From the NCBI GenBank assembly GCA_900557035.1, contig USRA01000031.1:1-24247 (forward strand): a stretch of DNA of 24,247 nt, written 5' to 3'. Below the pieces are notes generated by a model that worked only from the letters and a program-made list of their open reading frames with translations, ran no database searches and had not been told where the DNA came from. This DNA comes from an uncultured Prevotella sp. Lineage in GTDB: Bacteria > Bacteroidota > Bacteroidia > Bacteroidales > Bacteroidaceae. Numbering within the stretch: the first letter of the stretch is position 1; each line of letters opens with the position of its first letter. Both the position numbers and the translations under genes were made by a program. Shown one piece after another: positions 13,929 to 23,185 of this stretch.

Positions 13929-15782
13929 ATGAAGGAATTTTTGCAAATCTTACGACGATTCGTCCCTCCCTACAAGAAGCATCTAGGGTTATCAGTTCTG
14001 TTCAATATCCTGTCCGCGGTATTGAACATCTTTTCGTTTGCAGCCTTGATACCAATCCTGCAGATTCTCTTCCAGGTAGATGGCGGTATCCGTGCCAACG
14101 ACTATATGGAATGGGACGGAACGCTGGGCAGCATCAAGGAAGTGGCAACCAACAACCTGTATTATTACATCCAGGAGTTTATCGTGGCGCACAGTGCATC
14201 GCTGGCTCTGCTGGTTATCGGCATGTTCCTTGCCTTCATGACATTCCTCAAGACGGGAGCCTACTTCCTCTCGTCAGCCACCATCATCCCTATCCGTACG
14301 GGTATTGTTCGCGATATCCGCAACCAGCTCTACCAGAAGATTACCTCCCTTTCATTGGGTTTCTTCAGCGAAGAGCGCAAGGGAGATATCATTGCCCGAA
14401 TGAGTGGTGATGTGCAGGAAGTGGAGAACAGCATCATGTCGTCGCTCGATATGCTCTTCAAGAATCCTATTCTCATTCTCTTCTATTTCATCACACTCAT
14501 CTGCATCAGCTGGCAGCTCACCCTCTTCACCATCCTCTTTGTGCCACCATTCGGTTGGTTCATGGGTGTTGTTGGAAAGAAGCTGAAGGCACAGAGCACC
14601 GAGGCGCAGTCGCTCTGGAGCGACACGATGAGTATAGTAGAGGAAACCCTGGGCGGATTGCGCATCATCAAGGCGTTCTGCGCCGAGGATAAGATGAACT
14701 GGCGCTTCAACCAGGTGAATAGCAGTTATCGCGACAACATCATGCGCGTGAACATCCGTCAGCAGATGGCTCATCCGATGAGTGAGTTTCTAGGAACCAT
14801 CCTCATCGTAGTGGTATTGTGGTTTGGCGGCATCCTGGTTCTGGATTACGGCAGAATCGACGGTCCTACCATCATCTTCTATCTCGTGATGCTCTACAGC
14901 ATCATCAACCCACTGAAGGAATTCTCCAAGGCGAGCTACAATATTCCAAAGGGATTGGCAAGCATGGAGCGTATCGACAAGATTCTGAAAGCCGAGATCG
15001 AAATCAAGGACAAGGAGAACCCAGAGCATATCAGCAGCTTCGAGCATCAGATAGAGTTCCGCCATGTTTCCTTCGCCTATACCGACCACCAGAACGATGA
15101 GTTGGTTTATGTATTGAAGGATATCAACCTGGTGATTCCTAAAGGAAAGACCATCGCACTGGTGGGACAGAGCGGTAGCGGAAAGAGTACGATGCTCGAC
15201 CTGATTCCCCGTTACTACGATGTACAAGAGGGCGAGGTTCTTATCGACGGCATCAATGTGAAAGACCTTGCCGTGCACGATCTTCGCCAGCTGATAGGTA
15301 ATGTAAACCAGGAAGCTATCCTCTTCAATGCCAGCTTCAAGGACAATATCCGATTCGGCAAGACCGATGCTACGGATGAAGAGATTGCCAATGCTGCAAA
15401 GATTGCCAATGCCTACGAATTCATCACCAAGTCGGAACATGGTTTTGATACCGGAATCGGTGACCGTGGCGGCAGACTCTCCGGAGGTCAGCGTCAGCGT
15501 GTAAGCATCGCCCGTGCCATCCTCAAGAATCCTCCTATCCTCATTCTCGACGAGGCAACCTCAGCTCTCGATACCGAAAGCGAGCGCCTGGTGCAGGATG
15601 CCTTGGAGAAGCTGATGAAGACCCGTACCACAGTGGCTGTCGCCCACCGACTGAGTACCATCAAGCATGCCGACGAAATCTGCGTACTGCATGAGGGCAG
15701 GATTGTGGAGCGTGGTACCCACGATGAACTGATTAGAAAAGACGGATATTACAAGAAGTTGCATGATATGCAGCAAGTGTAA
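13929..15782 (+). CDS. MsbA-like ABC exporter (transmembrane plus ATPase)
   Basis: 617-aa half-transporter fusing a six-helix type-IV exporter membrane domain (about 1-340) with a nucleotide-binding domain (about 370-617). The NBD shows Walker A GQSGSGKST (about 413), Q-loop NVNQE, signature LSGGQRQ (about 517), Walker B ILILDEATSALD (about 538) and the H-loop AVAHRLS. The family flips lipids, chiefly lipid A core in MsbA, or exports peptides and drugs. An LpxL-like acyltransferase 42 bp downstream favours the lipid A role, but this is context only. The frame is open to an ATG at 13893, inside the promoter; the ATG at 13929 (MKEFLQILRRFVPPYKK) gives a natural N-terminus. Confidence 0.88.
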   Translation: MKEFLQILRRFVPPYKKHLGLSVLFNILSAVLNIFSFAALIPILQILFQVDGGIRANDYMEWDGTLGSIKEVATNNLYYYIQEFIVAHSASLALLVIGMFLAFMTFLKTGAYFLSSATIIPIRTGIVRDIRNQLYQKITSLSLGFFSEERKGDIIARMSGDVQEVENSIMSSLDMLFKNPILILFYFITLICISWQLTLFTILFVPPFGWFMGVVGKKLKAQSTEAQSLWSDTMSIVEETLGGLRIIKAFCAEDKMNWRFNQVNSSYRDNIMRVNIRQQMAHPMSEFLGTILIVVVLWFGGILVLDYGRIDGPTIIFYLVMLYSIINPLKEFSKASYNIPKGLASMERIDKILKAEIEIKDKENPEHISSFEHQIEFRHVSFAYTDHQNDELVYVLKDINLVIPKGKTIALVGQSGSGKSTMLDLIPRYYDVQEGEVLIDGINVKDLAVHDLRQLIGNVNQEAILFNASFKDNIRFGKTDATDEEIANAAKIANAYEFITKSEHGFDTGIGDRGGRLSGGQRQRVSIARAILKNPPILILDEATSALDTESERLVQDALEKLMKTRTTVAVAHRLSTIKHADEICVLHEGRIVERGTHDELIRKDGYYKKLHDMQQV

Positions 15783-15824
15783 TTGAGTAAAGAGTTAATA
15801 GTTAAGGATTTATAGTTTTTACAG

Positions 15825-16748
15825 ATGGTTAAGATTGTTTATGCATTCTTTTATGCAATATCGCTGCTGCCTTTCAGGCTGCTCTATTGCATCGCCGACT
15901 TCGAGTACTTCATGATGTATTACGTCATCAAGTACCGCAGAGGCATTGTGCGTAAGAATCTCACCAGCTCTTTTCCTGAGAAATCAGAAGAAGAGATCAT
16001 CGACATCGAGAAGAAGTTCTATCGCTGGTTCAGCGATTACTTCTTCGAAGCTGTCAAACTGCTCAGCATCAGTGACAAGGAGTTGCGCCAGCGCTTCCAG
16101 GTCATCAACAGCGAGGAGGTGGAGCAATGTTTCCAGGAAGGTCAGAATGTGGCAGGCATCCTGGGACATTACTGCAACTGGGAATGGCTCTCGTGCGTAG
16201 GCATCGAACTGCCTAAGTCACGCAAGATGGGCCTCATCTATCATCCTCTGCGCAACCATGCCTTCGACGAGCTCTTCAAGCGCATCCGTTCTCACGAGGA
16301 GAATGGCGTGGTAGTTCCTAAGAAAGACATCCTCCGCTATCTGGTGGATTACAAGCGCAAGGGCATCATGAGCATCTTCGGCTACATCAGCGACCAGGGA
16401 CCCAAGTGGGAGAACATCCACCTGTGGCTACCTTTCCTCAATCATCCCGAAACCCCAGTGTTTACTGGCGGCGAGAGAATCATGAGAAAGATGAACGATG
16501 CCGTGTTCTATGTAGAGATGTCGCGCCCGAAGCGAGGCTACTATACGGCAACCTACAAGCTCATCACCCGCGAGCCGAACACCCTGCCGGAGCACGAGAT
16601 TACCCGTCGCTTCTTCCAGATGCTGGAAGAAACCATCCGCAAGAATCCACCTTATTATTTATGGACGCATAACAGATGGAAGCGAACCAAGGAAGAATTT
16701 GACAAGCGATATGAAGTGGTGAAGGGGAAAGTTGTACCGAGAGAATAG
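15825..16748 (+). CDS. Lipid A biosynthesis acyltransferase (LpxL/HtrB family)
   Basis: Adds a secondary acyl chain to the lipid A precursor at the inner membrane. It has 307 aa, the usual length. The N-terminus is hydrophobic (residues 3-35). The catalytic HX4E motif is His115 to Glu120 in LGHYCNWEW, and the later FGYISDQGP segment matches the family's conserved DQ(G/S) element. A strongly basic region follows it. The gene is 42 bp after the ABC exporter and very likely co-transcribed, which makes a lipid A acylation and export pair. Acyl chain specificity cannot be read from sequence. Confidence 0.88.
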   Translation: MVKIVYAFFYAISLLPFRLLYCIADFEYFMMYYVIKYRRGIVRKNLTSSFPEKSEEEIIDIEKKFYRWFSDYFFEAVKLLSISDKELRQRFQVINSEEVEQCFQEGQNVAGILGHYCNWEWLSCVGIELPKSRKMGLIYHPLRNHAFDELFKRIRSHEENGVVVPKKDILRYLVDYKRKGIMSIFGYISDQGPKWENIHLWLPFLNHPETPVFTGGERIMRKMNDAVFYVEMSRPKRGYYTATYKLITREPNTLPEHEITRRFFQMLEETIRKNPPYYLWTHNRWKRTKEEFDKRYEVVKGKVVPRE

Positions 16749-16798
16749 AGTTGTTCCAAAAGGCTAGAGTTTATCTTAATAATAGAAAGGGTTACAAG

Positions 16799-18523
16799 AT
16801 GATAGAAGCAAAAAGAGTACCTTATGGAGTCTCTGATTTCCTGAGAGTTATCAGAGAAAATCAGTATTACGTAGATAAGACTATGTATATTCCGTTGTTG
16901 GAGGCTCAACCCGACAACCTGATATTCATTCGTCCTCGCCGCTTCGGCAAGAGCCTGTTCCTCAGTATGCTTGAAGCTTACTATGACTGCAAGCTAAAAG
17001 ACCAGTTCCAGGAAATCTTCGGAGGTCTCTGGATTGGCAGTCAGCCTACCCCTCTACAGGGTAAGTATCAGGTACTGACGCTCGATTTCTCGCAGATAGG
17101 AGGAAACATCGACAACCTGGAAGAGCGCTTCAACTCATATTGCAATATCTGCTTTGACGCTTTCATCAACAGATATGCACAATTCTACGATGAAGCAACC
17201 AGAAAGGCTGTTCTTGCAGAGGATGTAGCATCCAACAAGCTTGCTACAATCCAAAAATACGCAAAAGAACAGAATTATCAGCTGTATCTCATCATTGATG
17301 AATACGACAACTTCACCAATACCGTGCTCAACGAGCAGGGCGAAGAAGTGTATCATGCGATGACACATGCCAGCGGTTTCTACCGCGACTACTTCAAGAA
17401 GTTCAAGGGCTCATTCGCCAAGATTTTCATGATGGGTGTAAGCCCTGTAACACTAGACGATGTTACCAGCGGCTTCAACATCGGCTGGCATATCTCAACC
17501 AAACCAGAGTTTGACAAGATGCTGGGCTTCAGCACAGAAGATGTGCGAGCCATGTTTACCCGTTATCGTGATGCGGGACAGATACCAGCAGATAGCAATA
17601 TCGAGGCAATGATAGAAGAGATTAAGCCGTGGTATGACAACTATTGCTTTGCCAAACAATGTCTGCGTAAAAAAGTCAGGGTCTTCAATTGCGATATGGT
17701 ATTATATTATCTCCGTAATTATATGGACTATGGTCAGGCTCCAGAACAGATGATAGACCCCAACACGAAGACCGACTACAACAAGATGAAGCGACTGCTC
17801 CAGCTCGACAAGCTAGACGGCAACCGCAAGGGCATGATCCGTAGGATTACGGAGGAAGGCAGCATCGTATCGAATCTTTACGAAACCTTCCCTGCCAGTG
17901 AAATCGTGAAGCCGGAATACTTCCCAAGCCTGCTGTTCTATTACGGCATGCTTACCATCAAGGATACTTTCGGAGACCAGTTGCTCTTGGGAATCCCGAA
18001 CAACAATGTCCGCCGTCAATATTATGGCTATCTGCAGGAGCAATATCAGGAAATCAACCATATCAACCTGAATGAGTTTGGTTATATGCTCACCTGCATG
18101 GCGTTTTATGGAAAATGGGAAGATGTCTTGGGCTTTATGTCGAAGGCTTACGCCGAAGTGGCATCAGTAAGAGATGGCATCGAAGCCGAGCGCAACCTGC
18201 AAGGTTTCTTCATGGCATATCTCTACCTGAGCAGCTATTACATTACGGCTCCCGAACTTGAGTTGAATCACGGCTATTGTGATTTCTTCCTCTTGCCCGA
18301 CCTGACCCACTATCCTACCAAACATAGCTACATCATCGAACTGAAGATGTTGCCAGCTAAGGATTTCGAGGCAAAAGCCGAGGCACAATGGCAGGAAGCA
18401 GTAGAACAGATCAATCGTTATGCCGCAGCACCAAGGATAGAAGTCTTGCGCCAAGGCACGACATTGCATAAAATCATCATCCAGTTTGCCGGATGGGAAA
18501 TGAAACGAATGGAAGAGGTATAA
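16799..18523 (+). CDS. AAA-ATPase-like protein with C-terminal PD-(D/E)XK nuclease domain
   Basis: 574 aa. The N-terminal half is an AAA-ATPase_like domain: YVDKTMYIPLL, Walker A in RPRRFGKSLF (Lys51) and Walker B LIIDEYDNF (Asp167, Glu168). The C-terminal ~90 residues resemble the DUF1703/PDDEXK_9 nuclease fold, with GYCDFFLL (Asp495) and ELK (Glu514, Lys516). Bacteroidota carry many paralogues of this family. A mobile-element or defence-related function is often suspected but not established. The ATG at 16799 is preceded by AGAAAGGG; a TTG at 16751 would add 16 unlikely residues. It lies between lipid A and glycosyltransferase genes, 50 bp after lpxL, without its own visible promoter. Confidence 0.88.
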   Translation: MIEAKRVPYGVSDFLRVIRENQYYVDKTMYIPLLEAQPDNLIFIRPRRFGKSLFLSMLEAYYDCKLKDQFQEIFGGLWIGSQPTPLQGKYQVLTLDFSQIGGNIDNLEERFNSYCNICFDAFINRYAQFYDEATRKAVLAEDVASNKLATIQKYAKEQNYQLYLIIDEYDNFTNTVLNEQGEEVYHAMTHASGFYRDYFKKFKGSFAKIFMMGVSPVTLDDVTSGFNIGWHISTKPEFDKMLGFSTEDVRAMFTRYRDAGQIPADSNIEAMIEEIKPWYDNYCFAKQCLRKKVRVFNCDMVLYYLRNYMDYGQAPEQMIDPNTKTDYNKMKRLLQLDKLDGNRKGMIRRITEEGSIVSNLYETFPASEIVKPEYFPSLLFYYGMLTIKDTFGDQLLLGIPNNNVRRQYYGYLQEQYQEINHINLNEFGYMLTCMAFYGKWEDVLGFMSKAYAEVASVRDGIEAERNLQGFFMAYLYLSSYYITAPELELNHGYCDFFLLPDLTHYPTKHSYIIELKMLPAKDFEAKAEAQWQEAVEQINRYAAAPRIEVLRQGTTLHKIIIQFAGWEMKRMEEV

Positions 18524-18549
18524 ACTTGCACATCTAACCAATAGGCTAT

Positions 18550-19584
18550 ATGAAGGAAAGAAGATTATGTTATATCAGCCGCACTTATTATAACTTGACA
18601 AGTGCAGGCAACAAGGCAAAGACGGATTATGAAAAGGTACTGCACTCTATGGGGGCAGTAAATATCGGCTTGCCTTGCAGAATCAACAAAAACAAGTTTC
18701 TGGCATTCTTCTATAACCTGGCAAGTACCCTTATTGCCTGTTCACATATCCAAAAAGGAGATGTAGTCGTTTTGCAATATCCTGTGAAGAAATATTTCTC
18801 CTTTATTTGCAATATGGCACATATTAAAGGAGCCAAGACTGTTTCATTAATTCATGATCTAGGCTGTTTCAGACGCAAGAAACTAACTATCGAACAAGAG
18901 TTGAAACGCCTGAACCACACAGATTATGTTATTGCTACCAACGAGGCTATGAAAGAATGGCTTGAACAGCAGGGATTTAAAAAGCCAGTTGGAGCTCTGG
19001 GATTCCATGACTATCTGTCACCATCCATCGTTTCAGATAAAAAGCACCCATCTAACGAGCCATGGAACATCGTATATGCCGGCTCACTCAATCTTCGCAA
19101 AAACGCCTTTATCCTGAAGATGAAAGAGCTGGATTACCAGTTCAAATTCCATCTTTACGGTAATATGGAAGATTATGATGCCGTGGCAAAAGACAAGAAC
19201 ATCGTATGGCATGGCTTTATGAATGCCGACGATTTCATCAAGCAAGTGCGCGGAAACTTTGGTTTGGTATGGGATGGAGATTCCCTGGAAGAATGTCATG
19301 GCGACTTTGGAAGCTATCTGAAATACAATACTCCCCACAAGGCATCTTTCTATCTGCGTGCCGGATTGCCTATCATCGTATGGAAAGAATCAGCCATCGC
19401 TTTGCTTGTGGAAGAGAGGGGAGTGGGATTTGCCATCAACTCTCTGAAAGAACTTCCAGGGCGCCTAGCCGGCATTTCGGAAGAAGAATATGCCGGTATG
19501 CTTGCCCAAACAAAGCAGATGGCAATAGCTATTAACAATGGCGAGAATCTGAAAAACGCTATTCAGGAATGTTCAATAGTATAG
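18550..19584 (+). CDS. GT-B glycosyltransferase, WbbI/Gtf3-like
   Basis: 344 aa, cytoplasmic or membrane-associated. The N-terminal half has the family's TSAGNKAKTDYEKVL and VVVLQYP segments. The C-terminal nucleotide-sugar half has IVYAGSLNLRKNAFI, HLYGN, and GLVWDGDS followed by YLKYNTPHKASFYLRAGLPIIVW. This ordered set resembles beta-1,6-galactofuranosyltransferase WbbI and streptococcal Gtf3. The donor sugar (galactofuranose, galactose or glucose) is not decided by sequence. The start ATG is 26 bp after the AAA-ATPase gene, so this is probably the last gene of the exporter-lpxL unit. A role in LPS core or surface glycan assembly is inferred. Confidence 0.8.
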   Translation: MKERRLCYISRTYYNLTSAGNKAKTDYEKVLHSMGAVNIGLPCRINKNKFLAFFYNLASTLIACSHIQKGDVVVLQYPVKKYFSFICNMAHIKGAKTVSLIHDLGCFRRKKLTIEQELKRLNHTDYVIATNEAMKEWLEQQGFKKPVGALGFHDYLSPSIVSDKKHPSNEPWNIVYAGSLNLRKNAFILKMKELDYQFKFHLYGNMEDYDAVAKDKNIVWHGFMNADDFIKQVRGNFGLVWDGDSLEECHGDFGSYLKYNTPHKASFYLRAGLPIIVWKESAIALLVEERGVGFAINSLKELPGRLAGISEEEYAGMLAQTKQMAIAINNGENLKNAIQECSIV

Positions 19585-19610
19585 TTTATACTCTCCAAAT
19601 AATTACACAT

Positions 19611-19655
19611 AGTAAGATATGCCCTTCTCACTTTTTGAAAAGGGCATATCTTACT
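19611..19655. terminator. Bidirectional hairpin between convergent glycosyltransferase genes
   Basis: AGTAAGATATGCCCTT (19611-19626) pairs perfectly with 19640-19655 around a 13-nt loop. On the minus strand the right arm is the last coding segment of the GT32 gene, and its TGA (19630-19628) sits in the loop. The flanks are AT-rich but there is no long T-run. Confidence 0.6.
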
Positions 19656-20329
19656 ACATGCCATAAATGCTTAACCTTAATCTCTATGAATCGTCCCAGC
19701 TTTCTCTTTCGCCAGCTACCCGCTACCCGATGCACTCCTATCGTCTCACTATCCACAGGATAATGATTGTTGGGAGCTACAAGATGCGTAGGATAAACCG
19801 TCAGTCCAGGCATCACCTGCTTTTCATCCTTCATCTGCCATCCGAAAGACTTCGCCACAGCCGACATGGTATAAGGCGAAATCGTATCATTGAAAGAGCC
19901 ATCCGGATTCTTGAAATGACGATTCTGATAATACTCAAACATCTTCTTGCAGAACGCATTGCCCGCAGTACCCATAAAAAAGGCTGCCTGCAAGCCAAAC
20001 ACCTCTTTATCCTTCTCGTTGAAAGTGGCAAAGCCATCCTCAGGAAGTATCTCATCAAAACGGCGATGCAGATAGATGTCACTATCCATATAAATGCCAC
20101 CTTCCTTATAGACAGCATAGAAGCGCACCACATCGGCTGCAAAAGCCCATTTTCGAGCTTCCAAAGCCTCATCAATAAAAGCACAGCCAATAGACTTTGC
20201 TGCGGCATAATCCCAAACATTAACTACATAGTCGGGCATCAGGCGCTTCCATGTATCCAAACAAACCTTTATCTCTACAGGATAAGAATCATTGCTAAAC
20301 CAACACAAATGTATTACCTTTGGTATCAT
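19628..20329 (-). CDS. GT32-family glycosyltransferase
   Basis: 233 aa. The N-terminus MIPKVIHLCWF, DTWKRLMPDY and the nucleotide-sugar region AADVVRFYAVYKEGGIYMDSDI with DXD Asp82-Ser-Asp84 are diagnostic of the OCH1/capsular-polysaccharide GT32 family. The metal-binding DXD and the acceptor-side HRVAGSW near the C-terminus are intact. It follows the GT8 gene by 18 bp on the same strand and is presumably co-transcribed. It probably adds a hexose to LPS or capsule; donor and acceptor are unknown. Its 3' end is embedded in a hairpin shared with the convergent gene. Confidence 0.85.
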   Translation of the reverse strand: MIPKVIHLCWFSNDSYPVEIKVCLDTWKRLMPDYVVNVWDYAAAKSIGCAFIDEALEARKWAFAADVVRFYAVYKEGGIYMDSDIYLHRRFDEILPEDGFATFNEKDKEVFGLQAAFFMGTAGNAFCKKMFEYYQNRHFKNPDGSFNDTISPYTMSAVAKSFGWQMKDEKQVMPGLTVYPTHLVAPNNHYPVDSETIGVHRVAGSWRKRKLGRFIEIKVKHLWHVVRYALFKK

Positions 20330-20347
20330 ATTCTTTTATACTTATAT

Positions 20348-21301
20348 CTAATTATCCTTTTCCGCTAAATATCTTTTAAACATTTTCTCATATAAGATTT
20401 TTGACTTCTTAACACCTAAAGTATAAGGCAAATTATGTATGAAACGATGTATTTTCGGTAATGGTTTCTGTAAACGAGAATAATCATCGAATGGAGTCAA
20501 CTTCTGATATTTGAAAAACAAGTCTCTCATTGGATGGATACAATTATAATGCCATGGTTTTTTTCGGTAGCAATAATGCAATATACCTATATCAGCAGCA
20601 ACAGCAAGACATATATTTCTCATTTTCATATCAGAATAATGTTTTGTCAAGAACACATCAATTTGAACATTCCATTTCATATCCAACATTTGTTTTTCTT
20701 TATATAAAACCGCATTCATAATGTCTTGATCGTTACGAACTATTTTATTTAAATGGGCTCTAAAATACTCTTTAAGACGATTTTCCACATTATGCTTACG
20801 CCAGTAATCTAAATTGATTAACAACATTCCACCATTAAAATATCCATATTTACTATCATATTCCAAACGGCTGAAATATTCCTTAGGAGTTTCCAATAAG
20901 TCTTGTACACCCGCCACTGCAATATTTTCCATTGGCGTATTCCACAAATCTCTCAATGATTGCAACACCAACACATCACAATCCAAATAGATTACTTTTT
21001 CTATAGTTTCCGGTAATATGGTAGCTAATAAACATCTATAATAGACTGTCATAGAAAGACGCTTATGCCCCCATTTAAGTTCATAAGCTTCGAGCAAATG
21101 CGGTGATACAGTATAAAAACTCACCAAAGCTCTACTGTTTTTTACTTGATTAGATATAATAGTTTTACTATTACTCGTTAAATCATTAGCAACAATATGG
21201 AATGTGATATCATCCATTTTGTTATTTTCCAAAATAGAAGCCATCACTACTGTACAATAACGTACATAATTTTCGTCTATGGTAAGCGCAATATGTATCA
21301 T
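20348..21301 (-). CDS. GT8-family glycosyltransferase (LPS galactosyl/glucosyltransferase-like)
   Basis: 317 aa. It opens with IHIALTIDENYVRYCTVVMAS, the GT8 beginning. The metal-binding DXD is Asp107-Cys-Asp109 in VIYLDCDVLV. Then come YGYFNGGMLLINL, NDQDIMNAVL and the C-terminal HYCYRKKPWHY (H-x6-KPW) expected for retaining GT8 LPS glycosyltransferases such as WaaJ/RfaJ relatives. Its DNA is clearly richer in A+T, with more AAA, ATT and TTA codons, than the flanking genes, which points to acquisition from elsewhere. Its own promoter lies just upstream, and GT32 follows. Sugar specificity is not known. Confidence 0.88.
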   Translation of the reverse strand: MIHIALTIDENYVRYCTVVMASILENNKMDDITFHIVANDLTSNSKTIISNQVKNSRALVSFYTVSPHLLEAYELKWGHKRLSMTVYYRCLLATILPETIEKVIYLDCDVLVLQSLRDLWNTPMENIAVAGVQDLLETPKEYFSRLEYDSKYGYFNGGMLLINLDYWRKHNVENRLKEYFRAHLNKIVRNDQDIMNAVLYKEKQMLDMKWNVQIDVFLTKHYSDMKMRNICLAVAADIGILHYCYRKKPWHYNCIHPMRDLFFKYQKLTPFDDYSRLQKPLPKIHRFIHNLPYTLGVKKSKILYEKMFKRYLAEKDN

Positions 21302-21320
21302 TTGTAATTTATTTGTTTTG

Positions 21321-21353
21321 CAAAGATACGAAAAAAAACGCTAAAACAGCAAA
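21321..21353 (-). promoter_or_regulatory. Promoter of the GT8-GT32 operon
   Basis: On the minus strand TTTG (21353-21350), a 21-bp spacer and TATCTTTG (21328-21321). The leader before the GT8 ATG is only about 15 nt. Confidence 0.6.
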
Positions 21354-21367
21354 AAATACAAGAAATA

Positions 21368-21399
21368 TTTGTGATACTTAATTATGTTTAGTACCTTTG
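21368..21399 (+). promoter_or_regulatory. Promoter of the DUF6056-like gene
   Basis: TTTG at 21368-21371, a 20-bp spacer and TACCTTTG at 21392-21399. The predicted leader is about 115 nt to the ATG at 21522. I found no conserved fold in it. Confidence 0.65.
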
Positions 21400-21521
21400 T
21401 CCCCCATATACAATAAAGCTTTAACATTTATTGTTTATCTTTCATGCAAGATTATGGTAACAAGAATGTTATAACATATAAAAAGAGAAAATAAATATCA
21501 TTTATACAAGATAAAACAGTT

Positions 21522-23087
21522 ATGAATACAAAACATTTGAAAATTGTAACAGGAATAGCAATTACGGTTCTAATCGTATCTATCATTCCCATATTATGGA
21601 TTAGCCAATACTTACATCCATTTGCTGATGATTATGTATTTGGTGCAGAAGTCTATAAAATCTGGAATGAAACCCACTCTTTCCCAGCCTGCATCCAGGC
21701 TGCTTGGAATGTAGCTATGACCATGTATCATACATGGCAAGGCACCTATTCTGCCTGCTTCCTTATGGCACTGCAGCCTGGTGTATTCGGACAATATTGG
21801 CTTGGTCCAATCATCTTACTTTTCAGTTTGGCGGGGTCAACCTATACATTATTATATATGGTGATGCGGAAGTTACTCCATTCTTCCAAATTGGAGTATC
21901 TGTTCGTTTCAACCCTCTTCGTACTGATGACCATCCAGTTTACATGGTCTTACTACGATGCATTCTTTTGGTACAATGGAGCAATGTACTACACCTTGTT
22001 CTATAGTATATCACTTACTCTTGCATCCTTACTCATTTGTTATCAGCAGGTTAATTCAAAAACCAAGAAAGCAGTTATTGGGGTGGCATCCACCATTCTG
22101 TCTATCATCATTGCTGGCGGAAACTTCGTTTCCGGACTTGGTATGGGAGCCATTCTATTTGCAGCCATTCTCATCATGAAGCTGGAACAGAAAAAATGGC
22201 CACGCTTTTATATGGGCATTCTCGCTATCTATGGCATCGCCTTCCTCTTCAGCGTACTGGCTCCAGGCAACGCTTTCCGACAAGTAACAATAGAGAGTAA
22301 GCCAAATATCATCGCAGCATTTTTCATGGCAATAGGAAAGAGCTTTGAGTTCCTATCAGACACGCTCAGTATCACTAAGTTTTTGATGATAGCACTTCTT
22401 GCACCCACAATTGCAAAGATGGCAAGCAACTCACGATTCAAGTTCTCGCATCCATGGCTATGTATTATGATTACGGTTACTCTCTATAGCTCTTTCTTCT
22501 TTGCCCATTGCTATGCTATGGGGACAAGAGGACCTGGAAGAGTGCAGAACATTTATTCATATATTCAATTATGGCTTATCTGCATCAACCTCTACTACCT
22601 TTCTGGAGCTATCCTAAGAAAGACAGAAGCAAAGGCTCCCTTGAGTTCTGCCATTGTCAACGTTGTAAGGGCATCCCAAAAGAAATACGCCAAATCCTTG
22701 CGTTATATGCCATACTGTGCTATAGTTATCTTGATTTTATCTGTAAGTATCAAACAAAGAACGACCAATAGAACAGTCACTCTTATGTTAAAAGGAACTG
22801 CGATGAAATTTGACAAGGAAATGAATAAACGCGAACTGGCACTCAAAACAAATACACAAACAATCCAGACATTGAAGCCTCTCACGGTAAAAATGCCTTC
22901 GGATGCGTTTAACGACATAACGATTTATCCAGGATATTGGATTAACCAGGGAATGGCTCGTTACTATGGTAAAGAAAAGATAGTTGCCTCGCCTGCCATA
23001 AATATGCAGGAATCGCCAACAATGCTTCTTACACGTTGCAAAAGAGACGTAGGTCCTGGTAACTTGAAATTTGTATATTTCAAATAA
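21522..23087 (+). CDS. Polytopic membrane protein, DUF6056-like
   Basis: 521 aa with roughly 9-11 hydrophobic helices up to residue ~415, then a ~105-residue extracytoplasmic tail. An acidic loop after the first helix (HPFADDYVFG), an aromatic FWYNGAMYYTLFY segment and LAPGNAFRQ match the pattern I associate with DUF6056 proteins, which sit in Bacteroidota LPS and capsule regions. The ADD motif in the first outer loop recalls GT-C glycosyltransferases, which use lipid-linked sugars, so a glycan-transfer or polymerase role is possible but unproven. It has its own promoter and terminator, and the AT-rich 5' region resembles the adjacent GT8 gene. Confidence 0.7.
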   Translation: MNTKHLKIVTGIAITVLIVSIIPILWISQYLHPFADDYVFGAEVYKIWNETHSFPACIQAAWNVAMTMYHTWQGTYSACFLMALQPGVFGQYWLGPIILLFSLAGSTYTLLYMVMRKLLHSSKLEYLFVSTLFVLMTIQFTWSYYDAFFWYNGAMYYTLFYSISLTLASLLICYQQVNSKTKKAVIGVASTILSIIIAGGNFVSGLGMGAILFAAILIMKLEQKKWPRFYMGILAIYGIAFLFSVLAPGNAFRQVTIESKPNIIAAFFMAIGKSFEFLSDTLSITKFLMIALLAPTIAKMASNSRFKFSHPWLCIMITVTLYSSFFFAHCYAMGTRGPGRVQNIYSYIQLWLICINLYYLSGAILRKTEAKAPLSSAIVNVVRASQKKYAKSLRYMPYCAIVILILSVSIKQRTTNRTVTLMLKGTAMKFDKEMNKRELALKTNTQTIQTLKPLTVKMPSDAFNDITIYPGYWINQGMARYYGKEKIVASPAINMQESPTMLLTRCKRDVGPGNLKFVYFK

Positions 23088-23110
23088 AGTCATCCAATTA
23101 TACATGATAT

Positions 23111-23178
23111 GCAATAACGGCAAAAGCCTTTTTTTCTTCTCTTTCAAGGGATGAAGATAAGGCTTTTACCGTTATTGC
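23111..23178. terminator. Bidirectional terminator between the DUF6056-like gene and the WaaP-like kinase
   Basis: GCAATAACGGCAAAAGCCT (23111-23129) pairs with 23160-23178 with one mismatch. The loop region carries a T7 run right after the left arm, and CTTTTCC follows on the plus strand. It lies between convergent genes. Confidence 0.7.
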
Positions 23179-23185
23179 CTTTTCC

